From assembly GCF_028548395.1 (NCBI RefSeq), contig NZ_JAQQLA010000001.1, positions 299,675-363,674 on the forward strand: a stretch of 64,000 nucleotides of DNA. Direction: 5' to 3'. Source of the stretch: Vogesella indigofera (GTDB taxonomy: Bacteria; Pseudomonadota; Gammaproteobacteria; Burkholderiales; Chromobacteriaceae). Shown piece by piece: positions 18,933-27,617 of this stretch; positions within the stretch are counted from its first letter, which is position 1, and the number at the start of each line of letters is the position of its first letter. The notes below the pieces were generated by a model, which made no database searches, had not been told where the DNA came from, and saw only the letters and a list, made by a program, of their open reading frames with translations. The position numbers and the translations under genes were made by a program.

Positions 18933-20183
18933 ATGAGCCATCCCGCCCCCATCATCATCGTCGGTGCCGGCCATGCCGGCGGCCGCGCCGCGCTGGCGCT
19001 GCGCGAACAGGGCTACGCCGGCCGCCTGCTGCTGATCGGCGACGAGCCGCACCTGCCGTACGAGCGTCCGGCGCTGTCCAAGCAGCTGCTGCTGGACAGT
19101 CAGCCGGCGGACGCCTGCCACATCGGCTGCGCCGAGCAGTACCAGGCACAAGCCATCGAGCGGCTGGCCGGCGTGCGCGTCGCCGCCATCCAGCCGCAAG
19201 CGCGGCGCATTTGCCTGCACGACGGCCGCGAGCTGGATTACCACCGGTTGCTGCTGGCCACCGGCGGCCGCGCGCGCCAGACCAGCTTGCCGGGAGCTGA
19301 TCTCGCCGGCGTGCAGCTGCTGCGCACGCTGGACGACGCCGCCGCGCTGCGGCCACGGCTACAGGCCGGGCAGCGGCTGCTGGTAGTGGGCGGCGGCTTC
19401 ATCGGGCTGGAAGTGGCCGCCAGCGCGCGGCAGCTGGGCTGCGCAGTGACGGTGCTGGAAGCCGGCGACAGGTTGGCCGCACGCGCCTTGCCGCCGCTGA
19501 TTTCCGAAAAACTGCTGGCGCTGCACCGCGCACGTGGCGTGGAAGTGCGCCTTGGCTGCCAGATCGCGGCTTTCCGCGGCGACGGCAGCGTCAGCGCGGT
19601 AGAGCTGGCCGATGGCGAGCTGCTGGCCTGCGACACGGTGCTGGTCGGCATCGGCATCCAGCCCAACACCGAGCTGGCCGCCGCCGCCGGGCTGGCGGTG
19701 GGCAACGGCATCCGCGTCGATGCCCGGCTGCGCACCAGCGACGCGCAGATCTACGCGGTGGGCGACGCCTGCGAGTTTCCCTGTCCCGTCAGCGGCCAGC
19801 CGCAGCGGCTGGAAACCTGGCGCAACGCCGAGGAACAGGGCCGCCACGTGGCGCGCACCCTGCTGGGCGCCGACGACGCCTATGCCGCGCTGCCGTGGTT
19901 CTGGTCCGACCAGTTCGACCACAGCCTGCAACTGGCCGGCCAGCTGCAGGCTGCGGCCAACTGTGTGACCCGTGCGCTGCCGGATGACGGCGTGCTGCTG
20001 TTCTACCTCGATGCGGCGGAGCGCCTGCAGGGCGCCTGCGGCTGGGGTGCCGGCAACAGCATCGCCCGCGACATCAAGCTGGCGGAGATGCTGATCCGCA
20101 GCGGCAAGGCGCTGCCCGCCGCCGCGCTGGCCGACCCGGCCTGCAGCCTGAAATCCCTGCTCAAAGGAGTGACCAGTGTCTAA
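18933..20183 (+). CDS. FAD-dependent ferredoxin reductase, MocF-like
   Basis: 416-residue NAD(P)H:ferredoxin reductase of the oxygenase-coupled type. It has an FAD dinucleotide fold (IIVGAGHAGGRAALALR), an NAD motif (LVVGGGFIGLEVAASARQLG), the second FAD motif (IYAVGDACEF) and a C-terminal reductase domain (ETWRNAEEQGRHVARTLLG). The ATG at 18933 has CGGAG upstream. It closes the electron path NAD(P)H, reductase, Rieske ferredoxin, di-iron oxygenase. It overlaps the next gene by 8 bp. One dispersed 11-mer is at 19471. Confidence 0.88.
   Translation: MSHPAPIIIVGAGHAGGRAALALREQGYAGRLLLIGDEPHLPYERPALSKQLLLDSQPADACHIGCAEQYQAQAIERLAGVRVAAIQPQARRICLHDGRELDYHRLLLATGGRARQTSLPGADLAGVQLLRTLDDAAALRPRLQAGQRLLVVGGGFIGLEVAASARQLGCAVTVLEAGDRLAARALPPLISEKLLALHRARGVEVRLGCQIAAFRGDGSVSAVELADGELLACDTVLVGIGIQPNTELAAAAGLAVGNGIRVDARLRTSDAQIYAVGDACEFPCPVSGQPQRLETWRNAEEQGRHVARTLLGADDAYAALPWFWSDQFDHSLQLAGQLQAAANCVTRALPDDGVLLFYLDAAERLQGACGWGAGNSIARDIKLAEMLIRSGKALPAAALADPACSLKSLLKGVTSV
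19471..19481 (+). repeat. Dispersed 11-mer
   Basis: Exact copy in the reductase gene, read AGG-TTG-GCC-GCA. Confidence 0.6.
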
Positions 20184-21012
20184 GCCGTTGCTGATCTTTC
20201 AATCGATGTGGGCGATGGAAGGCATCCATCCCCACGGCCACACCGCCAGCGTGGAGGACAACCTGCAGCAGCTGGCCGCCGCCGGCTTCGACGGCTTTAC
20301 CGACCACTACTACCGGCGCGCTCACGTGCAGCGGCTGGCGGCCAGCGCCCGGGAGCTGGGCCTGCAGGCCGAGGGCCAGGTGTTCCCCACCGACATCGAC
20401 GGCCTGCAGCCGGCGCTGGAGCTGGGTAGCGAGTTTGGCTGCCACCACATCACCATCCAGGCCGACCTGCGCCCGCGCACGCTGCGCGAGGCGATCCGCG
20501 TGCTGGAAGGCTGGCAGCGGCTGGCGGAGCAGGTGGACTTCCCGGTGCTGGTGGAAACCCACCGCTACCGGCTGACCAACGACCTGCTGTTCACGCTGGA
20601 CGTGCTAGAGCAGCTGCCCGACCTCAAGCTGCTGGCCGACCTGTCGCACTACGTGGTGGCGCGCGAGCTGCCACTGCCGCCGGCAGCGGCGGATCAGCAG
20701 CAGATGCACACCATTCTGGATCACAGCTGGGGCTTTCACGGCCGGGTGTCCAACGGCCACCAGGTGCAGGTGCCGCTGCGCTTTGCCCAGCACCAGCCGT
20801 GGCTGCAGCAGTTCCAGCACTGGTGGCGCTACGGCATGCACAGCTGGCGAGCGCGCGCGGCGGCGGGTGACACGCTGTCGTTCACCTGCGAGCTGGGGCC
20901 GGCGCCGTATGCCATTACCGGTGCCGACGGGCTGGACATCACCGACCGCTGGCAGGAGTCGCTGCAGCTGAAAGCTATCGTCCAGCAACTGTGGCGGGAG
21001 GTGGCGGTGTAG
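20176..21012 (+). CDS. Sugar phosphate isomerase/epimerase-family TIM-barrel protein
   Basis: 278-residue xylose-isomerase-like TIM barrel starting at a GTG that overlaps the reductase gene by 8 bp, with AAAGGAG upstream, so translation is coupled. Likely metal-site segments are VLVETHRYRLTND, LLADLSHYVV and GFHGRVSNGHQVQVP. It probably acts on the product of the oxygenase system, for example isomerising or dehydrating an inosose. It is the third protein of this superfamily in the locus. Reaction unknown. Confidence 0.75.
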   Translation: MSKPLLIFQSMWAMEGIHPHGHTASVEDNLQQLAAAGFDGFTDHYYRRAHVQRLAASARELGLQAEGQVFPTDIDGLQPALELGSEFGCHHITIQADLRPRTLREAIRVLEGWQRLAEQVDFPVLVETHRYRLTNDLLFTLDVLEQLPDLKLLADLSHYVVARELPLPPAAADQQQMHTILDHSWGFHGRVSNGHQVQVPLRFAQHQPWLQQFQHWWRYGMHSWRARAAAGDTLSFTCELGPAPYAITGADGLDITDRWQESLQLKAIVQQLWREVAV

Positions 21013-21151
21013 CGGGGCAGGCCAGGGTGTCATCGGCCTGCCGCAGGTCTATGAGTCATCACCCTCAGGCCGGGGCCGGCAGTTTGCCGGCCCTGGCGTT
21101 TGCTGCGTAGCGTCAGTCCGGTGGCGCTTTCTGGGTTAGCGGTTTGCGGCG

Positions 21152-22303
21152 CTAGCGCACCGTCTTCATGCGTGCCACCGCCTCGGCCAGGCGGTCAATA
21201 CCGGTGGTGTAGGCGACGCGCACATAGCTGCCGGCGCGGTTGTTGCCGAAGTCCGCCCCCGGTGTGATCGCCACCTTGACCTCGTCCAGCATGCGCTGGC
21301 AGTAGGCAAAGCTGTCGGGCGTCACCGCCGACACATCTGCGTAGACGTAGAAGGCGCCATCCGGCACCGCGTCGATGCGCCAGCCCAGCGTCGGCAACAC
21401 CTGCAGCAGGAAATCCCGCCGCCGGCCAAATTCGGCGCGGCGGCTTTCCAGGACGTCCAGCACCGCCGGCTGGAACGCCGCCAGCGCGGCGTGCTGCGCC
21501 GCCGCTGGCGGGCACAGGAACAGGTTCTGCGCCAGTCGGATCGCCGGCTCGACATAGGCTGGTGGCACCACCAGCCAGCCCAGTCGCCAGCCGGTCATCT
21601 GGAAATATTTGGAGAAGCTGTTGATCACGAAGGCGTCGTCTGCCAGTTGCAAGGCCGAGAACGAATCGGCGCCATAGGTCAGCCCCTGGTAGATCTCGTC
21701 CACGATCAGTGCACCGCCACGGGCGCGACAGCGCTCGGCCAGCGCGGCGATCTCGTCGCGGCTGAGCACGGTGCCGGTCGGGTTGGCCGGTGTGGCCACC
21801 ATCGCCGCCACCGTGTTCGGCTGCCAGTTGGCGTCCAGCTCGTCGGCCAGCAACTGGTAACGCGTCGCAGCGCCGACCGGCACCGCCTGCGGCACGCCGC
21901 CGAGCAGGCTGACGAAGTGGCGGTTGCACGGGTAGGTCGGATCGGCCATCAGCACACCGTCTCCCTCGTCCACCAGCAGCGACAAGGCAATCTGCAGCGC
22001 GCCGGACGCACCCGGCGTGACGATGATGCGCTCCGGCGCCACCGTCACACCGAAGCGCGACTGGTAGAACGCGGCAATCGCCTGGCGCAGCTCGGCCAGT
22101 CCCTGCGCCGCGGTGTAATAGGTATGTCCCGCCGCCAGCGCCGCACGTCCGGCATCGACGATGGCCTGCGGCGTGGCGAAGTCCGGCTCGCCCACTTCCA
22201 GGTGGATCACATCATGACCGGCCGTCTGCAAGGCGCGGGCCTTTTCCAGAATCGCCATCACCTGGAACGGGGCAATGGCAGACAGGCGTTTTGACAGTTT
22301 CAC
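21152..22303 (-). CDS. Class I/II pyridoxal-phosphate aminotransferase
   Basis: 383-residue fold-type I aminotransferase. Visible motifs are EVGEPDF, TPANPTGTVLS, the PLP lysine in NSFSKYFQMTGWRLGW, and the substrate arginine in YVRVAYTT. The GTG at 22303 is preferred because AAGGGA precedes it; a longer start at 22339 is less likely. It resembles aspartate/aromatic aminotransferases and acts in amino-acid metabolism in the cytoplasm. It is convergent with the moc-like operon and divergent from the tRNA. Exact amino donor not readable. Confidence 0.85.
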   Translation of the reverse strand: MKLSKRLSAIAPFQVMAILEKARALQTAGHDVIHLEVGEPDFATPQAIVDAGRAALAAGHTYYTAAQGLAELRQAIAAFYQSRFGVTVAPERIIVTPGASGALQIALSLLVDEGDGVLMADPTYPCNRHFVSLLGGVPQAVPVGAATRYQLLADELDANWQPNTVAAMVATPANPTGTVLSRDEIAALAERCRARGGALIVDEIYQGLTYGADSFSALQLADDAFVINSFSKYFQMTGWRLGWLVVPPAYVEPAIRLAQNLFLCPPAAAQHAALAAFQPAVLDVLESRRAEFGRRRDFLLQVLPTLGWRIDAVPDGAFYVYADVSAVTPDSFAYCQRMLDEVKVAITPGADFGNNRAGSYVRVAYTTGIDRLAEAVARMKTVR

Positions 22304-22445
22304 GGCAATCCCTTTGTTGAAGTTATCGACGCGCAGCACGGCGCATCATCGACAGCCAGTATGCCGCAGCCACCGCCGTGCACCAATATTCATGAAATAC
22401 GCTTGACAGATCAAGATTCGATATCTACAATGCGCAGCCTGAGTC

Positions 22446-22579
<134 letters not shown>

Positions 22580-22948
22580 GCCCTTCTCAGGAAACGCCGG
22601 TTTCCGTCCCTGATTCCATTCTGCAAAATCTACAAATGTTCTACAAAAACCGTTTGTGGCCACCTTTCAAGGCTTTGATTTTCAAGAAAATGTTCGCTGA
22701 AAATCAGTCAGGAGCATGCATCAGGCACAGACAGCGAGAAAAATCAATGCTTTGCATGCACCCAATCACTCGCCCTTAAGTTCTTATCAGTCATGCCAAT
22801 GCGCTATCATGGCAGCTATCGGCCACAAGCGGCCATTTCGGTTGGTGCTCCTGAGCAGTCAGACTGTGATGTCAAGGCTCAGCGGTTCGTTAATGATCAG
22901 CTTTTCGCTCGCAGGTGAATCGTCTAAACCCTGTTAGCCATCTTCAAA
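22580..22948. other. Left noncoding end of the island
   Basis: 369 bp with no convincing gene; short open frames of 60-75 codons lack ribosome sites and family features. It contains TTCTACAAAAA at 22639-22649 and a related TCTACAAA at 22629. A short inverted repeat CGGCCACAAGCGGCC near 22821 resembles sequence near 24105. Confidence 0.6.
22639..22649 (+). promoter_or_regulatory. Candidate recombinase arm site (left)
   Basis: TTCTACAAAAA, repeated at 24677 and, inverted, at 24736, close to both island ends. Confidence 0.4.
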
Positions 22949-23464
22949 ATGCGTATACCCAGAGCCGTTCTTTCGTTGGCCTTCGGCATAGTCGCCACGG
23001 TCGCCAATGCCAGCCCATGCCAAGAGTCCAAGTTGGAAGCGTTGGCTGAAACACATCCGGAGTGTAGGTTCTACAAGGGTACAAGCTACTTTAGGGCCAA
23101 AGAGTACTCGAGCGCACTTGATCAATGGCAGGCGCTCGTGGATCTACAAGACATCCCTAAGGAACTTGAGTACCTACGGGTCGATGCCCAGAACAACCTG
23201 GGCTTCCTCTACTTCATGGGCTGGGGTGTGAAGCAGAACAAGGAGCGGGCCATTCAGCAGTACTGGCTGCCTGCTGAAAAAGCCGGGCACGAGGAGGCTG
23301 CCTATCACCTTTGTCACACGTATGCTATAGAGAGTCCCGAACTCGCCCTCGGCTACTGCCGTGAAGCGCTTCGTCGCTATGACAGGATCGGTCGGACCGA
23401 CGGTGACACTAACGAAATCATCGCTCAGATTCGACAACTAATCTCGTGGCTTGAGGAGAGGTGA
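22949..23464 (+). CDS. Exported Sel1/TPR-like repeat protein
   Basis: 171-residue protein with a signal peptide (RIPRAVLSLAFGIVATVANA, cleavage before about residue 23) and helical repeats. NNLGFLYFMGWGVKQNKERAIQQY and the following AAYHLCHTYA segment fit Sel1-like repeats. Four cysteines follow the signal, suggesting a disulfide-bonded periplasmic protein. First cargo gene of the tRNA-Ser island, with lower GC than its neighbours. Sel1 proteins are often adaptors; no function can be assigned. Confidence 0.7.
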   Translation: MRIPRAVLSLAFGIVATVANASPCQESKLEALAETHPECRFYKGTSYFRAKEYSSALDQWQALVDLQDIPKELEYLRVDAQNNLGFLYFMGWGVKQNKERAIQQYWLPAEKAGHEEAAYHLCHTYAIESPELALGYCREALRRYDRIGRTDGDTNEIIAQIRQLISWLEER

Positions 23465-23643
23465 TGCCTAACCAATGCCGGCTCCTGGCCGGGGTACCTT
23501 GCACCAGCCTACGGCTGCACTCGACCAAGAGCGGATAGTCGATAACTATGCTGGATAGCGGACAAGCAAAGGTTCTGCGACCGTGTTCCACCCAAATTTT
23601 TAACAATATACTGACGGAGCTTTCAGTTTATTAACTGCTAGGC

Positions 23644-24009
23644 ATGGATACCCAGTCTTCATTCCCATTCTTCATGCCCACAGATTCTCGTCCGTTGAGC
23701 ACTCAGGAGCGAGTTATTGTGGAGCGGCTTATTCGCGAACTGTCACCAAGGTTTTCGGGGCAAGTAGATGCGCTCAACGTAGTAGGCCGATGCGGTTGTG
23801 GCATTTGTCCAACTGTCTTTTTTCAAGCCTACGAGGCCGGCGACACCGAGACAGACATTGCGACTATGGCAGGAAGAGATAGCTCCGGAGGGCTAGTTGC
23901 AGTTGTGCTGCTTGAGAAAGCTGGAGCGCTTTCACAGCTTGAGTTCTACTCCATAGATGGGCATGACCCTTGGGGGCTTCCGATTGCGGAGACATTGGGG
24001 CCGTTGTAA
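23644..24009 (+). CDS. Hypothetical protein with a GRCGCGICPT motif
   Basis: 121-residue soluble protein. The stretch LSTQERVIVERLI...VVGRCGCGICPTVFF resembles a small bacterial family of unknown function marked by a cysteine-rich CxCGxCPT-like motif, which may bind metal. It is the middle gene of the island, 179 bp from its upstream neighbour, so probably separately transcribed. The ribosome site before the ATG is weak and an in-frame ATG at 23674 is possible. No function assigned. Confidence 0.6.
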   Translation: MDTQSSFPFFMPTDSRPLSTQERVIVERLIRELSPRFSGQVDALNVVGRCGCGICPTVFFQAYEAGDTETDIATMAGRDSSGGLVAVVLLEKAGALSQLEFYSIDGHDPWGLPIAETLGPL

Positions 24010-24173
24010 CACCATGGCTAGCTCCCCGTTCCTGAACGCCTGCTTCTTGAAGCCGCCAAATACAGCTTAGTGTCGACTACTGCCATGGGGTTGTTGACCG
24101 CAGCCGGTCAGAAGCAGCCATTTGGCGCACGTCGTGATTAGCGGGCGTCACAGTATGCAGGGATAATAATTCA

Positions 24174-24545
24174 ATGAAGTACAAACACATTAATGCCATG
24201 CTTCACAACTTTGGCCACTCCTTCGTAAGCTCCATGAATTACATCGATGACGAATACATCATTGACGTGTTGACCGAGCTGGCCTTTCAAGCTCCTAGGC
24301 ATGAACTCGAAATTAATTTCTCTACGGGTCACATTTCACCGCCTGGTGAATATCCGGTGAGGCTCTACAAGTCTATTGGTTACTGGAAAGAATGGTTACC
24401 CAAGCACATGGAGCATCACAGAATCAATCCCTCTGCATTGTCAGAGGTGCATCTCAGATTTCGTCTGGTAAGAGATGGTCGCGAAGTTATTGTTGCCACG
24501 TCTGATGACAGGGGCAAGAACTACAAGGTGTTTGTACATGGCTAA
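24174..24545 (+). CDS. Hypothetical island protein
   Basis: 123-residue soluble, histidine-rich protein of unrecognised family; no signal peptide or membrane segment. AT-rich codon use (AAA, ATT, AAT) unlike the flanking chromosome indicates transfer. Last of three singleton genes in the island, 164 bp after the previous one. Its small size and isolated setting resemble orphan immunity-type cargo, but nothing in the sequence proves this. Confidence 0.55.
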   Translation: MKYKHINAMLHNFGHSFVSSMNYIDDEYIIDVLTELAFQAPRHELEINFSTGHISPPGEYPVRLYKSIGYWKEWLPKHMEHHRINPSALSEVHLRFRLVRDGREVIVATSDDRGKNYKVFVHG

Positions 24546-24676
24546 TGCCTAGATCATTTTGAATCCAATTGTTAGTGGTCCGCTTTCCTTGTAGGTAAAC
24601 GTCTGCTTGGGGGCGCAAGCTGCCGACAGAAGATTCTCGGCCGATACGGCCTCCACTACAGAAGGCATGCCCACCC

Positions 24677-24746
24677 TTCTACAAAAAACAGCCACACCCT
24701 AGCAAAATAAGGCTGTAACGGCTTATTACAAAGCATTTTTGTAGAA
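24677..24746. promoter_or_regulatory. Candidate recombinase arm sites (right, inverted pair)
   Basis: TTCTACAAAAA at 24677-24687 and its reverse complement at 24736-24746, 45-115 bp inside the right-hand 103-bp repeat. The same 11-mer occurs at 22639. Confidence 0.4.
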
Positions 24747-24790
24747 GAAAAAATCGGATAAGCTACTGAAAATATTGAATTTGCCACCTA

Positions 24791-24893
<103 letters not shown>

Positions 24894-25215
24894 TCTGGGG
24901 AGGCTGCGGCTGTCGCCGCGATAATCGCCTGCCAGAATCCCTTCTTTGCCTTCTGAGCAATCACGCCGTGCCGCCCGCGCAAGGCGCTGAATTCAATGGA
25001 GGTTACCCGCTGTCGGCCAGTCGGTCGGCACCCGGGTTAAGCGCTCCGGTGCGCGTAATGCGCTCTCCAAAAAACCATCTGAAGATCGACCCAGTGACGA
25101 GATAAGCACTGTCGGGGCTGCTTTCCGGAAAGAAACAGCCTTCTTCCTTCTGCTTCGCCTGACTGCGTGATGCCCAACGCGCCGCCTGCGTAGGTCAGGG
25201 GAACGTGTTTGGCAG
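24894..25215. other. Noncoding stretch right of the island
   Basis: 322 bp between the right repeat and the GIDE/EF-hand gene. Short open frames (for example 24887-25105) lack ribosome sites and family features. No hairpin or operator stands out. Confidence 0.6.
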
Positions 25216-26097
25216 CTAGCTGCTGCGCGCCAGCCACAACGTCGCCAGCAGTGCGCAGACGGCGTGGCTCCATGCCAGCCAGCGCAGTGCGCTGGCGGTG
25301 TCCTGTGGCGAGCGCCAGCTGATGATGAAGGGGCGACGGTCGGTGGGGCGTTGTAGGTGATGACTGAGCGGGATGGCGGCCAGTGCGCGGTGGTTGCGGC
25401 CAACCTCGCCGTGGGCGGTTTGGCGGGCGCGTTCCCACTCCTCGCTGCTGAGCGTGCCGTCGCCGTCCTTATCGAAACGGCGCAGCAGTTGCGCCGGATC
25501 CTGTTTCCATTCGTTCAGCGTCAGCTGCAGGTCGTCGCGAAAGGCCTGCCGGTCCGGTTGGCCGCCGAGGCTGCGCAGCTCGCCCAGCGTGTACAGCGGG
25601 TCGCCGATGGCGATCCAGCGCTCGCTCAGCACGTCGTCGCCGTCGTGCCAGCTGCGCTGGTGGCGGGTCTCGATGCTGGCGCCGGCCGGCTGCACGATGA
25701 TCTCGCCGCGACGGTCCAGCAGCCGGAACGAGTCGTCGCTGCGCAGGCGTTCGCTGCGTCGCGGGCCTTGCTGGCGACCGTTGGGGCGCCGCTCCGCCTG
25801 GTACCACACGCAGCGCATGCCGCCAAACGGTGTCACCAGCGGCGGGCCGTCCAGCGCCGCCGCCTCGCCAAAACATTCGCAATAACCCTGCGCCGCCGCC
25901 TGCGAGGTGGTGGTCGGGGTGTCGGCCACGTGGCGGTACTGGCGGTAGAAGTACAGCCACAGTGCCACGCCGAACAGGGCGCCGGCCGCCGGCAGCAGCC
26001 GCGGCGGCAGTTCTTCTAGTTGCCAGGCCAGCAGGGGCAGCAACAGGTAGGGCAGCAGCGAGGCGTAGCGCTGTTGCAGCGCCGCGAGCAGGCTCAT
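25216..26097 (-). CDS. GIDE-domain membrane protein with an EF-hand
   Basis: 293 residues. N-terminal hydrophobic segments (LLPYLLLPLLAWQLEELPP and LPAAGALFGVALWLYFY) precede a GIDE-like domain (GYCECFGEAAALDGPPLVTPFGGMRCVWYQ). A canonical calcium-binding EF-hand loop, DKDGDGTLSSEE, lies near residues 210-221, followed by a C-terminal hydrophobic helix. The GIDE domain is known from mitochondrial MULAN-type E3 ligases; bacterial forms commonly sit next to lemA, as here. The extra EF-hand suggests calcium control. Biochemical role unknown. It ends in an 11-bp gap from the lemA gene upstream in the same operon. Confidence 0.75.
   Translation of the reverse strand: MSLLAALQQRYASLLPYLLLPLLAWQLEELPPRLLPAAGALFGVALWLYFYRQYRHVADTPTTTSQAAAQGYCECFGEAAALDGPPLVTPFGGMRCVWYQAERRPNGRQQGPRRSERLRSDDSFRLLDRRGEIIVQPAGASIETRHQRSWHDGDDVLSERWIAIGDPLYTLGELRSLGGQPDRQAFRDDLQLTLNEWKQDPAQLLRRFDKDGDGTLSSEEWERARQTAHGEVGRNHRALAAIPLSHHLQRPTDRRPFIISWRSPQDTASALRWLAWSHAVCALLATLWLARSS
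25395..25405 (-). repeat. Dispersed 11-mer, minus orientation
   Basis: Exact copy in the GIDE/EF-hand gene, same sense as the gene. Confidence 0.6.
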
Positions 26098-26108
26098 GGT
26101 GGGGTGGC

Positions 26109-26678
26109 TCAGCGTTCGAACTGCGCCTTAACGTCGACGTCGCGTTTTTCCGCTTCGGCAAAACGCAGCGCGCGCGCAGTGCGGAAGCCGAACAGGTTGG
26201 CGACGAACACGTCGGGGAATTGCTCGATGCGCACGTTGTTGTTGTTGACCGCTTCGTTGTAGAGTTCGCGGCGATCGGCAATGCCGTCTTCCAGCTGGCT
26301 GATACGCTGTGCCAGGTGGCGGAACTGCACGTCGGCCTTCAGTTCCGGATAGGCTTCGGCTACCGCGAAAATCTGGCCGAGCAGGCCGCGCAGCTGGCCT
26401 TCCAGTTCGCCGATGCGGCCAACGTTGCCGGCGCGGGCGGCCTCCGACATCGCGGCGCGCGCTTCCATTACCTGCGTCAGGGTGTCCTGCTCGAACTGGC
26501 CGTAGTGGCGGCAGATATCGACCAGCTTGGGGATCTCGTCGTGGCGCTGTTTCAGCAGCACGTCGATATTGGCCCAGCTCTTGCTGACCTCGTGCTTCAG
26601 GCGCACCAGGCCGTTGTAGAGCAGGATGCCGTAGAAAAGCAGCACCACGAATGCAGAAACGAACAGGAAAAATGGCAT
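26109..26678 (-). CDS. lemA: LemA family protein
   Basis: 189-residue LemA protein with an N-terminal membrane helix (FLFVSAFVVLLFYGILLYNG) followed by the conserved four-helix coil segment VKL-type KSWANIDVLLKQRHDEIPKLV and the end NVRIEQFPDVFVANLFGF. The ATG at 26678 has AAGGA upstream; the frame extends far upstream but only antisense to another gene. Cell-envelope protein of unknown function, co-transcribed with the GIDE/EF-hand gene. Confidence 0.9.
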   Translation of the reverse strand: MPFFLFVSAFVVLLFYGILLYNGLVRLKHEVSKSWANIDVLLKQRHDEIPKLVDICRHYGQFEQDTLTQVMEARAAMSEAARAGNVGRIGELEGQLRGLLGQIFAVAEAYPELKADVQFRHLAQRISQLEDGIADRRELYNEAVNNNNVRIEQFPDVFVANLFGFRTARALRFAEAEKRDVDVKAQFER

Positions 26679-26747
26679 GAGCGGGTGTCCTTTGAAATTC
26701 GATGCCATCGTCACCGCAGCGCTGGCGGGTGTCAAGAAAGGGGCGAG

Positions 26748-27617
26748 ATGACTTCTCTCAATATTGTCGGTGGCGGGCGTCTGGGCAAGAGCGTGGCGCG
26801 GCTGGCGCACGATAGCGGCCGCTACCGCATCGGCGCGCTGCTGTGCCGCAGTCAGGCGTCGGCGCTGGCGGCGCGTGACTTTGTCGGCGCCGGCGTGGCG
26901 CTGACGACGCTGGCGGACTTGCCGGCGGCCGACATCACTCTGCTGGCGGTGCCGGACGGCGAGATTGCCGGTGTGGCCGCCGCGCTGGCGACGGCGGGGG
27001 TGATTGCCGCCGGCAGCGTGGTGTGTCACGCCAGCGGTGTCGGCGAGGCGGCCTTGCTGGCGCCACTGGCGGCGCAGGGCATGCACTGCGCCAGCCTGCA
27101 TCCGGCGTTTTCCTTTGCCGATCCGGCGCGCGCGGTGGCCGGCTTTGCCGGTACCCGCTGTGCGCTGGAGGGCGACGCGGCGGCATTGCCGTTGTTGCAA
27201 AGGTTGGCCGCAGACATCGGCGGCGTGCCCTTCGTGCTGGCTCCGGGCGGCAAGGCGGCCTACCACGCCGCGCTGTCGATTGCCTCGAATTACCTGGTGA
27301 CACTGCATGATCTGGCGGCGCGGGTGGCGGCACAGGCCGGCATGACGGACGACATCGCCGCCGCGGTGCTGGGCGGGCTGATGCGGCAGACGCTGGACAA
27401 CACTCTGGCGCTGGGGCCAGCGGCGGCGCTGACCGGCCCCATCGCGCGTGGCGATGCCGGCACCGTGGCGCGCCACCGGCAGGTGTTGTTGGCGACGGAC
27501 GACGCACTGTACTGCGCACTGGGCGTGGCGACGGCAAGGTTGGCCGCAGCGCGGCTGGATGAATCAGCCCAAGCGGCGTTGTGTCAGGTGCTGCAAGCCG
27601 GATTCAGCGCGGCGTGA
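26748..27617 (+). CDS. DUF2520-containing Rossmann-fold protein
   Basis: 289 residues. An N-terminal NAD(P)-binding motif (LNIVGGGRLGKSVARL) is followed by the CHASGVGEAALLAPLA and SLHPAFSFADP stretches typical of the Rossmann-like/DUF2520 pair, and a helical C-terminal domain. Related to 6-phosphogluconate-dehydrogenase-like folds; substrate unknown. The ATG at 26748 follows GGGGCGAG. It ends in a 14-bp convergent overlap with a small membrane-protein gene. It carries two exact 11-mer copies (27202, 27538), both coding Arg-Leu-Ala-Ala. Confidence 0.8.
   Translation: MTSLNIVGGGRLGKSVARLAHDSGRYRIGALLCRSQASALAARDFVGAGVALTTLADLPAADITLLAVPDGEIAGVAAALATAGVIAAGSVVCHASGVGEAALLAPLAAQGMHCASLHPAFSFADPARAVAGFAGTRCALEGDAAALPLLQRLAADIGGVPFVLAPGGKAAYHAALSIASNYLVTLHDLAARVAAQAGMTDDIAAAVLGGLMRQTLDNTLALGPAAALTGPIARGDAGTVARHRQVLLATDDALYCALGVATARLAAARLDESAQAALCQVLQAGFSAA
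27202..27212 (+). repeat. Dispersed 11-mer
   Basis: Exact copy in the DUF2520 gene, preceded by AA, read as Arg-Leu-Ala-Ala. Confidence 0.6.
27538..27548 (+). repeat. Dispersed 11-mer
   Basis: Second exact copy in the DUF2520 gene, same phase as at 27202. Confidence 0.6.

Noticed and set aside
21074..21098. GGGCCGGCAG/CTGCCGGCCC-like hairpin after the moc-like operon
   Set aside because: Stem is GC-rich but no T-tract follows on either strand; not a confident terminator.
22933..23470. Integron-like cassette around the Sel1-like gene (GTTAGCC before, GCCTAAC after)
   Set aside because: The first box does not fully fit GTTRRRY, no matching partner boxes or attC fold follow the other island genes, and no integron integrase is present. 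tRNA-site integration explains the island better.
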